A DNA stretch of 64,000 nt. Origin: Oopsacas minuta (taxonomy: Eukaryota > Porifera > Hexactinellida > Lyssacinosida > Leucopsacidae). Where the stretch lies: assembly GCA_024704765.1 (NCBI GenBank), contig JAKMXF010000110.1:777186-841185 (forward strand). Direction: 5' to 3'. Below, piece after piece: positions 10,186-20,303 of this stretch. The notes beneath the pieces were generated by a model. That model was not told the origin of the DNA. It searched no databases and saw only the letters and a program-made list of their open reading frames with translations. Each line of letters starts with the position of its first letter. Positions within the stretch are counted from its first letter, which is position 1. Position numbers and translations under genes: made by a program.

Positions 10186-13100
10186 ATGAGTGATTATCGA
10201 TTTGATTATGCGACTATTCGCCCCTTCCCTCCTTCCACACCCTCTCACAGACTCCGAAGGACACAATCCCACATTCCAGGCGGTGTTAATAGTAACCAGA
10301 GAGCAACAACTTTCTATAACACTTGTTATTCTAAGAATAGGCCCAAGGAGGGTCTCTTGCCCTCTCCGAGGTTAAACTTTAATCGTATGTATAATACTAA
10401 TGCTCTGAGGATTCACGGACCTCCTGGAGACATGGACAGGAGCAGGAGTCCTTCTCCTGCACCCCCAGTACATTTCACACCTCTACATCATACACACGAT
10501 ATGTCACTCCCTCTCAAGTAAGTTTACATTCTTTATTAGTAGCTAGGCAACCAAAAATATTCGTATTTGTATTTGTTTATAGCTTGGAAATCACATGATA
10601 ACAAATAATTATTAATTATCGCTAATCTAATTTAAAAACTGCTTTTCCCATCACTTTCTAATATTTAATTAATATATTACACCTCGTCTGTCTGTAAAGT
10701 CTATTGTTACATTTAATACACTAAACTAGCGTTTTAACGAAGTGTTAGGGCCTCACCCAGGTTTCATTTCCTTGTATAATCTGGATAAGGAATCACTTTG
10801 GTTTTGACAGAAGTTTACTGGGAGATACAATAGGATTCGTATTTGCCTATTAGCCACAAACTTCAAGTCCCAAGTATGTATTTTGCTTTAGTTATATTCA
10901 CAACTTTGCATTTTATCAGCTGTTTGCAACCAAATTAGTTAACAATCAACCTCCCCTGAATTTACAATATATACATAAGCACTTTCACACTTCTAAAATT
11001 CCCTCAACAAACCTAATAACATCCCGCCCTATATTAATTATAATTAATTACTTTAGAAGCAGTTTATATTTTGCAAGGTAAGCTATTCCTAGACAATCGT
11101 CTGTCGTATTATTAGCATAACCACATGCTTAGATATTAGACATACCATTGCCCAATATATGTAACTATGAGGCTCTAGACTCTGGTATTTATCACTGATT
11201 GCCCTACACATTATTCCTACTAATATATGTAGAACTCATATTCAGTGAGAAGACACTTGTTAATAGCAGTGATAACTAAAACCGGTTTATTATAACCGTC
11301 GAGACCTGTACAGTAATTTGAGTTTGTACTAACTGAAGTAAGTCATAGAATCTCGTTAACACAAACTTCTGAATAAGACAAGCATTTACACAAAATCAGG
11401 TGTCTACCATGGTTATTCAATCGGTATTACTCTGGATAAACCGAACATATTTTGAACTTCCGCTGGTGTTTGTATTTACAGGTTACACTGTATTCTCATG
11501 ATAACCAGCTCAATAATTTCCTTCAAGTATTAGCAAAGGAATTCGTGCTGGGTACACTTGCAAATAGGCGAACTATATTCAGAACGTAGAACAAGTAATA
11601 ATTTCCTATAAGATAGGTCCATTTACAGTTCCTCTACCCCCCATTAATGCCCCAGTATAATCTGATGTCTAGTATCCATTTCCTATACTACCACTGGTAA
11701 TAGAAATATCTTGCAAGCTTATTCGACTCAAAATTCTAGTTTCACTGTTTAGGAATTGTTTATTGATTTAAAAATTTTATTGACATTTACATTATATGCA
11801 CCCATAATATTTTCACACCTTTTTATGCAAGATATCTTTTAACTTTTTGATAATTCACATTCCAAATGTATTTGTATTATGTTAGATGGAAACCAAGGTA
11901 TGTGTCCTGTTGTTGTTGTGCTGATAGGAAAGGAGACATCTGATTGGTTCCGCTTGTGTCTCCTAAGTATAAATAGTCGTTTGTTAGGCTTATAATATTA
12001 TCACATGGATCTTACTAATCTTATCTCTAGGCGAGATGCCACACAGACCACTCCCTGTGCCACTACTAATGTCACGACAGCTAGTTCGATTCCATCGAAA
12101 AGTTTTCACACTCAGCTGGTGTTTCCTTCAAATGTGAATTTCCCGGTTGTGTGCAGTCTCGTCCCGGCTGTGCACCCTCTCGCCTTCACGACCCCCTGTC
12201 CAGACACCCAGGGGGACCCCCATTCAGCGACTGGCCGGCGGTCCGTTGTCTCCGAAAAGCTGTCTCAGAAGGGATTATCGAAAAGTCTTATTCCAGAATT
12301 CAGAGACGGGTCTCACTCTCCAGAACCAAGTTTACATCTCATTCCTTCTTCCAGCTCCAACGAGCTAAAGTGAGTATTTCCAGAATTTGTGTATACTTCA
12401 TTTTATTTTTATGTGATAGACTGCTGAATGCTAATTCCGTAAATTCTATACATGCTGACATACTGCTACACATACACACTACAGGATATAGGATTATACC
12501 CATAGAGTAGAGTAAGTCCCTTATGACTGATATGGGGCTGTTATGTGACATATATTAATCTTATAACAATGTGTGAATGTGTTACTGTTATTAGGAGAGG
12601 TTACAGATCTCACTGTACAGGAGATTCAGACTATGAAAGCTGTTCCTCTAGTTCAAACACAGGACTACACTCTCCTATGGATACTCATAATGATATGGAT
12701 TCATATCCTCCCTCTGTTGTGTCTGGATCTGAGCGGTCCTCTGGTTGTTCCTCTCCCTCTCTTAGTGATTCAGATTCTGCTCCCAATGCTCCTACTCGTA
12801 ATCAAGACTCTAACAGGTACCCTTGTTATTCATACTGTGATTTTCACTTATCGGCCTTGGTTGCAAGGGAAATTCGTCCAAAATATGATTAATAGCATTT
12901 AATACATTATTTCTTATTTCAGATCTTTTCGATATAAGACAGATTCTGAGCACTTCTTCGCTTCTTCATCCTCTCTCTCCTCCTCAATCTCCTCCTCTCC
13001 TGAGCCTACAGAATATCCAAAAGAAGATGTGTTATTTATTGACAACAATAAACTGCCTAACACTCCACACAGACCATCTCCCGTTACTACATCCAGTTCA

Positions 13101-15240
13101 TCTCATGTGTACCAGCTGCCTGGGGGACAACTCTCCCAATCTCTCCAGAGACACTCCGCCCCCCTGCCTGTCCAGCAGTACAGCAAGAGTGCTTTCTATC
13201 CTCACGAGACAAGTAGACACAGTTATTCACACCCTCATACCAATAGTGAGTTATTTGTTTGTTGCTCGTATGATAATTTAATTGTGTGTCTTCTACAGCT
13301 GCTTATAGACATAACAACAGCCATCAGAAGCGTAGATCAGTAACTAACAACAGAAACTATCACTATAATTACTTCCCTCAGAGAGATACTAACTCCTGTT
13401 TCTTCAATCTATCCATGGAGATGTGGAAGAATAGTGCGGAATGTAAGCAAGATGATTCTGTCATAATAGCTAAGAGTAATTACTGTGAGAAGTTAACTGC
13501 TTGTATAGAAGAATTATTTCACGGTAATTTACCTATACCCACTTATATCCAAGTGTTAAACTGTACAAATATGGTCCCAAGCAGTCCAAATACCTTATAT
13601 TTTCATCTGTCATATCGAAGTAATTATCACGGTCCCTTCAGCTTGGTGTTGACTTTATGTTACAGTGGTGCTACTCGTAATCACCCAAACAGGAATTATT
13701 CATTCACTTAAGAACTAATAAACACGTAAACAAGTTCTAATAAACAAAAATATAAGTTAGGATAACAATGCTGACGACAACTAACTGTAAGCTGAATATA
13801 TAAATATGATAATAATATCCTAAACAAGTAATCATAAGACTGTATTGAGTCTGTTTGTGTCTGTGTGTGTCTTAATTAATTATAACAAGCAATACTGCTT
13901 ATATACATTATTATATATTTATCATACAGGAGTACAATTCTGCATCGTTGGATCCTCAATGAATGGGTTCTCTACTTCAGATTGTGACCTAGACCTTTGT
14001 GTGATGACGCCTAATCACCCTGTAAGTTATATCATAGCTTTGTCTACTTTTATTAGATTTATTTATTATTATTATTATCTATAGACTCCGACTAGACAGG
14101 ACGTAGTGGATAAGTTGTGTCAGGTATCTTACAGACTCAGAGAGAACAAGATAGGACAAGCTCATCAAGTTATATCCGCTAAAACTCCTATCATCAAGTT
14201 TACTGATCCAGAGAATGGATTTGAGGTTGATATCTCTATCAACAACCAGCACGTAAGTTCTAATATTAAATCTTAGAAATACCTATTGTCCTGAATAGTA
14301 ACCAAGGTGTTGAGCGAGGATATAACATATACCTTCATGCTACCATTCTAATTACTATTCTCCCCTATTTAGGGAATAAGGAACACTAATCTTCTACACA
14401 CATACTCAGAACGTAAGTATTATAATATACACATTCCATTGTATAATATCCGTATCTAACGTATTTTCTATAGTGGATAACAGAGTGAGACCTCTTATAG
14501 TCCTCATAAAGCAGTGGGCCAAGAGACAACAGATAGCTAATGCCCGTTTGGGTACTCTCTCTAGCTATTCTCTTACACTTATGGTTATATTCTATCTTCA
14601 GTCTGGATGTAGTCCTGCCGTCCTACCATCTCTACAGGAGCTGTCACCCGTAAGTACCATTCCTGTATACCCTTGTTGTAGCTAGGATACTGTTTATATG
14701 TGTGGTATGTAGGAATACTTTGATAATTGGGAGATATACCCTCCAGACCACCTGGACACTAATCAAATTAAGTGGGTGCCTAACAATCATCAGAATCTGG
14801 CTGACCTCCTTCTGGGGTTCTTTAAATTTTATACAGAATTCAAGTAAGTTATTATTATTATTATTATTTGCATTCCATTAATCCTCCTCTGTATCCATAG
14901 TTACCAAAATGTGATGTCAATACGTACAGCCTCTATAATACAACCTTCATATGATCAGCTGGGATTTATTAGGATAGAAGAGCCTTATACTAGAGAGAAT
15001 GTAGCTCATTCAGTGTCCAGACCCTGGTGCTTCACTTCTATTAAATCTCATTTACATAACGTAAGTTATACAATACAGTTATATAGAAGCTTACTGTGAT
15101 AATTACTTCGATATTAACTAACACCTCCTTAGGCATATATGGTGCTATACTCCTCTGACGTATCATCTATCGAAGCCTTGTACAGTAACAGACCTATCCC
15201 CACAATTCCCTCTAGCTACTCTCAGAATTATTATCTATAG
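10186..15240 (+). CDS. TENT2: GLD-2-type cytoplasmic poly(A) RNA polymerase
   Basis: Two alternative first exons, 1a (10186-10517) and 1b (12005-12369), both end in phase 2 and can splice to common exons 12595-12816, 12923-13245, 13299-13523, 13930-14021, 14085-14252, 14373-14412, 14474-14649, 14713-14843, 14901-15060 and 15133-15240. Products are about 658 (1a) or 669 (1b) residues. The N-terminal half is Ser/Pro-rich and disordered-looking. The catalytic nucleotidyltransferase follows, with GSSMNGFSTSDCDLDLC supplying the Gly-Ser motif and metal-binding DxD, and the third aspartate in FEVDISIN. The central domain contains IKQWAKRQQIANARLGTLSS, and the PAP-associated segment is near NLADLLLGFFKFYTEF. 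There is no RNA-recognition motif, as in GLD-2. The family extends poly(A) tails on dormant mRNAs or small RNAs in the cytoplasm. Intron 13524-13929 carries a pogo-like repeat fragment. Confidence 0.88.
10518..12004 (+). other. Intron between GLD-2 alternative first exons
   Basis: About 1.5 kb of AT-rich sequence skipped by transcripts starting at exon 1a and lying upstream of the exon 1b promoter. I see no further exon. It ends with a TATA box just before exon 1b. Confidence 0.6.
11968..11975 (+). promoter_or_regulatory. TATA box of GLD-2 first exon 1b
   Basis: TATAAATA ends 29 bp before the ATG at 12005. A start site about 30 bp downstream of the box would leave a 5' leader of only a few bases. 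Confidence 0.55.
13600..13660 (-). repeat. Pogo-like MITE remnant in a GLD-2 intron
   Basis: Read on the minus strand, this segment holds agggaccgtgataatt followed by a cgatat block, the same internal sequence seen at 16281-16325 and at the left end of the element at 49016. It is an end fragment without a partner terminus. Confidence 0.55.
15086..15120 (+). repeat. Short pogo-like MITE remnant in the last GLD-2 intron
   Basis: The segment aagctt...gtgataattacttcgatatta matches the internal block of the 13600 and 16281 copies. It sits in the 72-bp intron between the last two exons. It is short enough that chance similarity cannot be excluded. Confidence 0.4.
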
Positions 15241-15708
15241 ACCTTCAACTTCACTTCATAGATCAATCTCGAATTCTGACACAATTTTTACAATCACAAT
15301 GACTATCAATTGATATTAGTAGACATAATCAGTCATGTCAGGTGACTCGAGGAAAACACAGAAAAAATATAAAAAAATAAAACAAACAGAAAAAATATAA
15401 AAAACTATTATTGTATAAAAATGTGTTCTGATATCCTGCTAGTATTTTTAATCGTATTTATTCGGTAGGATTATGTTAATTAGAAGCTGCTTAATTCTCA
15501 CGATGTACAAATCATGAACTGTTACTCTAAACCAACAATAAACTCTCTTTTCACACCTTTCTTTATATATTAATAAAGGGCAGGGATAGACACCTTATGG
15601 AGATATGAGTGTACTTACCAAACCTCCAAGGTGGAAATCTGTAATCTCAGCAAATTAGATTATTAATTGGGTTAAATACAGCTCTAATTACATTATTTAT
15701 AACAGCTA
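15241..15708 (+). other. Intergenic DNA between GLD-2 and RBM8A
   Basis: Contains the GLD-2 3' flank, with A-rich runs at 15360-15420, and the RBM8A promoter region. A possible splice acceptor lies just before the RBM8A ATG, so a 5' UTR intron is conceivable. No exon or RNA gene is evident. Confidence 0.5.
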
Positions 15709-16230
15709 ATGGCTAGCGGACAGTCAGAAGATCTCAGTTCTCGTCTCCTTAGAGAATCACAGGACCACATAGAGTCTGTTAAGGCAGGAGCTACACGCAA
15801 GAAAGGGAGAGGATTCACGGGGGAGTATAGCCGATACTCAGGACCAGGGGATTCAGACAGAAGGAGCGGAGGATCAGGGCCTATCCCAGAGCATAGCATA
15901 GAGGGGTGGATCGTATTTGTAACGGGTATACACGAAGAGGCAGGAGAAGAGGACTTGTATGATGTATTCGGGGAGCAGGGTGTAGTTAAGAATCTCCATC
16001 TTAACATGGATAGAAGGACAGGCTTCATTAAAGGGTATGCTATGGTCCAATACGAGACGTTTGTAGAGGCAGAAAGTGCTATAGCTAATCTAGACAGGAG
16101 TGAGCTACACGGTAAGGAGATTAGAGTATCGTGGGCATTTGTTAAACCTCCTCAATCCTCTCATAGGTCAGATACTGCTAGGAATATTATCCGTAGTTCT
16201 AGACGTGTTATGCAAGATGATGAGTTCTAA
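15709..16230 (+). CDS. RBM8A: RNA-binding protein 8A (Y14), exon junction complex core
   Basis: A 173-residue intronless frame, almost the length of human RBM8A (174). After a basic N-terminal segment with KKGRGF (about 32-37) comes one RNA-recognition motif (about 68-147). RNP2 is WIVFVTGI and RNP1 is GFIKGYAMVQY, and the family signature HEEAGEEDLYDVF is present. The C-terminus has the usual SR-type phospho-region shortened and ends in DDEF. Y14 binds MAGO through this RRM and marks spliced mRNAs upstream of exon junctions, feeding nonsense-mediated decay and localisation. The gene has no coding introns although its neighbours are intron-rich. Confidence 0.95.
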   Translation: MASGQSEDLSSRLLRESQDHIESVKAGATRKKGRGFTGEYSRYSGPGDSDRRSGGSGPIPEHSIEGWIVFVTGIHEEAGEEDLYDVFGEQGVVKNLHLNMDRRTGFIKGYAMVQYETFVEAESAIANLDRSELHGKEIRVSWAFVKPPQSSHRSDTARNIIRSSRRVMQDDEF

Positions 16231-16280
16231 TTTGTTGTTGTTGACTTCATTATAATAGGATTAATGTCTGTGTATTAAAT

Positions 16281-16325
16281 ATCAAGGGACCGTGATAATT
16301 AATTCGATATAACAGGTGTTAACTT
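16281..16325 (+). repeat. Pogo-like MITE remnant downstream of RBM8A
   Basis: Contains caagggaccgtgataatt followed shortly by cgatataacaggtgttaac. The first block matches the left end and the second the right end of the element at 49016-49340. It looks like an internally deleted copy. Confidence 0.55.
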
Positions 16326-16509
16326 TATTGCCAGTACAGGCTCCTTAATAGGTTCCTCTGTGGACAGTTCATGTACCATTTGTACCAGGCCTGTATCTCC
16401 AGCTGATTACATATTCCCTAATAGAACTAGAACTATAAAGTGCATATTTAATCTATAGTTCCATATTAAGTACAATTTATCTCATAACATTGGATGTAAG
16501 ATATTATTA

Positions 16510-17408
16510 TTAAACTGAAAATTTTATTAGTACTGATTTTTTGTTGTTGTTTACTGCTTGGGTTTGAGAGTCCATATCTGTCTTGTCAATAGAGTAACTA
16601 CCTTTAGGTAAGCTAACTGTTATCTGAGCCTATAAGTAAATGATAAATATGACAAAGCAGGACAGAGGGCTAACATAACCTAGCTCCTCGCCTCTGTGAC
16701 ATCCAAGGCTGTGCGGGTAAGTGAGGGGTATTCTCTATTACAAACAATATAATAACTTACTGTGTTGTTTCGATGAGAGGATATACATATCTGCGGAGTA
16801 TGATATCTCCTATAGTGTATTGAGTCTGTAGCTGATACTGGGGAGGAAGGAGCTGATCTCATTTTAGAAGTGTGGTAGCTCTAGAAATGTAGATATAATA
16901 GTAGCGGGGGTGATTATTTATATTTTAAAATAATATATAACACATACTACAAATCATGAATCATAGCATTCTATACATGAATATATTCACCAACTCCCAT
17001 AATGTGCTTCTGTGACGTGTTATGTCCAAGTTACCATGGTTACCTCGTTGGCATTTGCTACAACCCCTCGGAGGAAGGAATGGCTATTACCCAATTATAC
17101 CATGGATATATAACTCACTTTACAACACTGTGTTGTAGCTCCCAGCAGCTGAACTATATTATTTAAAGCTTCTTGATGTGTCATGATTACGTCATCCTAA
17201 GACACCTATAAATAACAGAATCTGATTGGTTGTTATATGTATAACTAACACTTAGTGGATCTTCTGAAACAACTGATATATCTGGCCAATCAACTTTCCG
17301 TTTTATACTCCGATTATAAGTGTCAACAGCTTGTTTAGTGGAGCGACACAATGAGCATTTTGTCCAGTCATATCCATACGTGTGAAAGTGTGCTAACTCC
17401 TGAGACAT
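16510..17408 (-). CDS. Unrecognised five-exon protein
   Basis: Five segments join in phase 0 across four GT-AG introns: 17408-17250, 17196-17119, 16880-16761, 16734-16675 and 16629-16510, giving 178 residues. The donors are gttagt, gtgagt, gtaagt and gttagc, all common in the other genes here. The first exon encodes HFHTYGYDWTKCSLCRSTKQ, with a Cys-x2-Cys pair; the third is rich in Ser, Pro and His; the last has ITVSLPKGSYSIDKTDMD. I recognise no domain. It could be the 3' part of the gene starting at 18011: an alternative donor in that gene's second exon would join in frame to a point just before the Met of this one. The consistent phase and splice sites argue for a real gene, but the start is uncertain. 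Confidence 0.45.
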
Positions 17409-17529
17409 TCCTATATTCCTAATGGTAACTAGGGTTGCTATATTAATATTAATAATCACTTTAAAACAGGAATGTATAATGTGATTAGATTATCCATGGT
17501 TCAATAGTGCGATAAGCTAAGTGAATATT

Positions 17530-18011
17530 TCATAATTTTATGGTTGCTATGTAATCGCTTTTGGAATGCTTGGAATGCATAATATATGCAAAAGTAGGTT
17601 TCATATATCCAGCTGTTATCTGCTTTGAGTTTTTAACATCATTCCTTCTTTGTTCTATTTTTAGATTCTCAGAGGTATGAATTTCAGTTAGGTCAGTCAG
17701 TTCCAAACTAGGTGATGGAAATCCTATAAATATCATTAATCAGATGTATATATTCATATTTTAACACCTTCCTTACCTGGGAATTCTTTATCCTGATCTG
17801 GAACTATCTTATCCATGGTTCTTGTAATAGGTTTAGTGAACATAATAGCTGGAGGAGAGTATAATGTGTCCGTAGTTTCTAGTTGTTCTCTATGGAATGT
17901 TATCTTCTCTACCAGTCCCCTTAGGTGTTCTAGAGACATTCCCTTGTGATGTCTACACCGCAATGGAATGTTATACCTATGATAATACCAACGAATAAGC
18001 CCCTTCCCCAT
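17530..18011 (-). CDS. Unrecognised basic two-exon protein
   Basis: Exon 1 is 18011-17777 and exon 2 is 17723-17530, joined through a GT-AG intron in phase 1, for 142 residues. The N-terminus is strongly basic (MGKGLIRWYYHRYNIPLRCR), as in mitochondrial proteins or mitoribosomal subunits, followed by an acidic stretch near DKIVPDQDKEFPG. The C-terminal 40 residues have poor codon quality, so exon 2 may end earlier and splice into the downstream minus-strand exons. The ATG is only 55 bp after the stop of the COA1/TIM21-like gene on the same strand. No family is recognised. Confidence 0.4.
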
Positions 18012-18066
18012 TATACGCGCCAATTAATAATATAACAGCTGTTTAATATCACATAACATTGCTACA

Positions 18067-18975
18067 TTATCGTAATCGTGTGTATCCTTGGAATATAATG
18101 TCAGCTGGGTTTCCTGATATGATTAATCTCTCTCCGTTCCTGAAATCTACTGCTAGAGATGAGTATTGATCTCTCCTTCCCTTTCCCCCGTATAGAGGTC
18201 TTCTGTCCACCTGTAGACTAACCATACCGGTAGACTTGTCTCCCAAGACCTGGAACATAACCTGGAGGTTCTTAGGCCTCATTACTAACGGCCATCTTGG
18301 TATCCATCTAAAATAATATGTACCTCATTCAAACAGGGGACTGACCACAAAGGTGTTACAATTAGTCAGCTGATTGGTACAAATAGGACAGTTTTGTGTA
18401 TTAGCTTTTCTATGTTCGAGGAAAGGTTATCTGTTAGGCCTAATGAAAGTCACCTTTTTGGAATGAGGGTATGGGGTTTTTGTATTACAAAAAACTGTAC
18501 TATAGTTGAACTATATATAAGGAATCTGATATTCAAAATGGAATAACATCAACTATCCATGGTACATTCCTCACCTATCTCTGGTAACTGGGGTCTGTAG
18601 CTTAGCTCCTCCTCCATACGCATATGCTTTGAACTGTCCAGTCCTCAAAGTTGTACCCACGTGTACCTTGACCTCGGGATTAGCTCGTAACAGGACCATC
18701 ACCTCAGATACGACCCTTTCCGCAGAGGGTAGTGTGAACAGCCTGTATACCCTCCCTGTGAGTCCTACCCCTATAGCTGTGCCTACACCTCCGAGGTATA
18801 TCCCTATCTTAGCAGAGTCCCAGTGAGTGAGACGAGAGAAGAACTTGCTGGACCTGTATACCCCATAGGATAGGGTACCTAGTCCTAGACCAACTACCCC
18901 CAGGAATGCTGCTCCCCTTCTTGATACAGCTACCTTCTTCAATGATACGGACAGTTTGTTAATTAGTCCTGACAT
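18067..18975 (-). CDS. COA1/TIM21-like mitochondrial inner-membrane protein
   Basis: Exon 1 (18975-18575) and exon 2 (18307-18067) join in phase 2 for 213 residues. A basic amphipathic N-terminus precedes two hydrophobic stretches (AFLGVVGLGLGTLSYGVY and IGIYLGGVGTAIGVGLTG). The C-terminal domain has a helix (ERVVSEVMVLLRANPEVKVH) then beta-rich sequence with GMVSLQVD and YSSLAVDFRNGERLIIS. This order resembles the TIM21/COA1 fold, in which a helix with NP-x-V is followed by sheets exposed to the intermembrane space; those proteins serve TIM23 import or cytochrome oxidase assembly. The match is by pattern only, and an extra membrane helix compared with human COA1 is odd. Confidence 0.5.
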
Positions 18976-19017
18976 ATATCTAACTCATTAATAGATGCTT
19001 GGATATAAGCACCAGTT

Positions 19018-19114
19018 TCTGGAATACGATTCTCGCATATTCCTGTATATTTATACCGGTTACAGGAACATGTATTGTACTCCCAATGGTGATCTTATTA
19101 GCCGGTATACACTG
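19018..19114 (+). mobile_element. Hairpin MITE, family A, copy 2
   Basis: A 97-bp copy closely matching 8885-8982 at both ends (ggaatacgattctcgcatat on the left, ccggtatacactg on the right). The central inverted repeat has decayed through several substitutions. It lies about 65 bp from the 3' end of the selenocysteine tRNA gene. Confidence 0.7.
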
Positions 19115-19179
19115 TACAAGTGTTACATACATATTACAACAATAAAATAATCTTTGGAATTTGAAATAATTTCAAAAAG

Positions 19180-19266
19180 CGCCCGAAAGGTGGAATCGAA
19201 CCACTCTGTCGCTAGACAGCTACAGGTTTGAAGCCTGCACACCACACCAGTGAAGCTCATTCAGGC
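19180..19266 (-). tRNA. Selenocysteine tRNA, anticodon TCA
   Basis: On the minus strand the 87-base gene runs from 19266 to 19180 and carries the long extra arm, the anticodon loop CTTCAAA and the TPsiC sequence GGTTCGATTCC. From the anticodon arm to the 3' end it is nearly the same as vertebrate tRNA-Sec, and its length equals the usual 87 bases. Acceptor ends pair: GCCTGAA with TTCGGGC (one G-T wobble), with G as discriminator. A TATA box lies 22-30 bp upstream, matching the external promoter of eukaryotic tRNA-Sec genes. It implies that this organism inserts selenocysteine at UGA. Confidence 0.95.
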
Positions 19267-19287
19267 AATTATTGTACTCTCTAAGAA

Positions 19288-19296
19288 CTATTTATA
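19288..19296 (-). promoter_or_regulatory. Upstream TATA box of tRNA-Sec
   Basis: On the minus strand the sequence reads tataaatag, 22-30 bp before the 5' end of the tRNA. Eukaryotic tRNA-Sec genes, unlike other tRNA genes, use an upstream TATA element with RNA polymerase III. Confidence 0.75.
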
Positions 19297-19375
19297 CTCC
19301 ATATCTCTATGTCTGATTGATATATGGGTTGGTTAGAATAATTACTGATATAGTATAACCGCCACTTCTGGTAAT

Positions 19376-19446
19376 TGAGTGAAAATGAATAGAGCGAATT
19401 CCTAGTCTCATACAAATGAGCCTCCATACACGAGGTAGCATTTTTC
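19376..19446 (+). repeat. Dispersed repeat family B, copy 2
   Basis: Shares ordered blocks with 8477-8552 (gagtgaaaa, atagagc, aattcctagtc, caaatga, cctcca, tagcat). As in the first copy, a family A hairpin MITE is close by, here about 260 bp away. Confidence 0.6.
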
Positions 19447-20303
19447 GGCTGTACACACCACCCACCGGCTCCCTAAGGCTACATACACAACATATGAACA
19501 TAGTATACACGTCATTGTATAGGTAACCCTTGAATAGTTTCTATAAGATATCATACGAACTTTGGAGAAATCAGAAATACTGTTCTCATCCTAGCCCTGA
19601 GTACAATAACATACCAATGAGGGAATACATCACTAAGGTATAGCTATCAGTAATGTTATGATATAAATCATCTGCTGGCTGTCATATAAATGCATTAATT
19701 AACAACATCTCCTGTTATAGAATTAGGGATTTTAAATCCTGGAAGATATTCCTTTGTCAGAGAATTGATATCTCCCATCTGTATGAAGATCTTTAAATAC
19801 AGCATTTCCAGATTATATGCATTCTTATAGCTCAGTGGTAAGGCTCTTGGGTAATCCAAGGGAGAAAAGGCTTAGGAAAGGCTTTCCTAATGCCTCGTAT
19901 GGTTTATAAAACTCACCATAATAGTCGGTGAGAGCAAATTACAAGTTATTAATTTGCTATTCCTTACCAAAATGAAGTATAATTTAATAAAAAGATTCGT
20001 AAACGAATTATTAATCGCTTACTGGTCTATAATTACATTACGTGGCAGTAATTAGCACATTTCTAGATAGAACAATTAGCGACCAATATCGGTTATTCAT
20101 ATTCATAACTCGTTTCCATAGCAACTAAAACGATCATTAGATTAGTAGTAAATAATGTATGTATTCATTGAATAATTATTGGTTGCTATGGTGCTATATT
20201 ATGGAATGTAGCATGTCTGTACAGATGGCTTAATATTGTGTCTATAGATATTTTGATAATTTATTCAGAAGATAAGAACATAATTATTACAGGGAGACAG
20301 GGG
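19447..20303. other. Gene-poor DNA between tRNA-Sec and the LRR gene
   Basis: No exon is supported. It contains a tRNA-like segment at 19825-19905 and the 3' flank of the minus-strand LRR gene. Confidence 0.5.
19825..19905 (+). repeat. tRNA-like segment, possible SINE head or tRNA pseudogene
   Basis: It starts with tatagctcagtggtaag, a good match to the polymerase III A box and D arm. An anticodon-like stem (cttg...caag) has G rather than T before the would-be anticodon. No B box or T arm follows; instead there is an imperfect hairpin (gcttaggaaaggctttcctaa). A functional tRNA is therefore unlikely. Confidence 0.4.
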
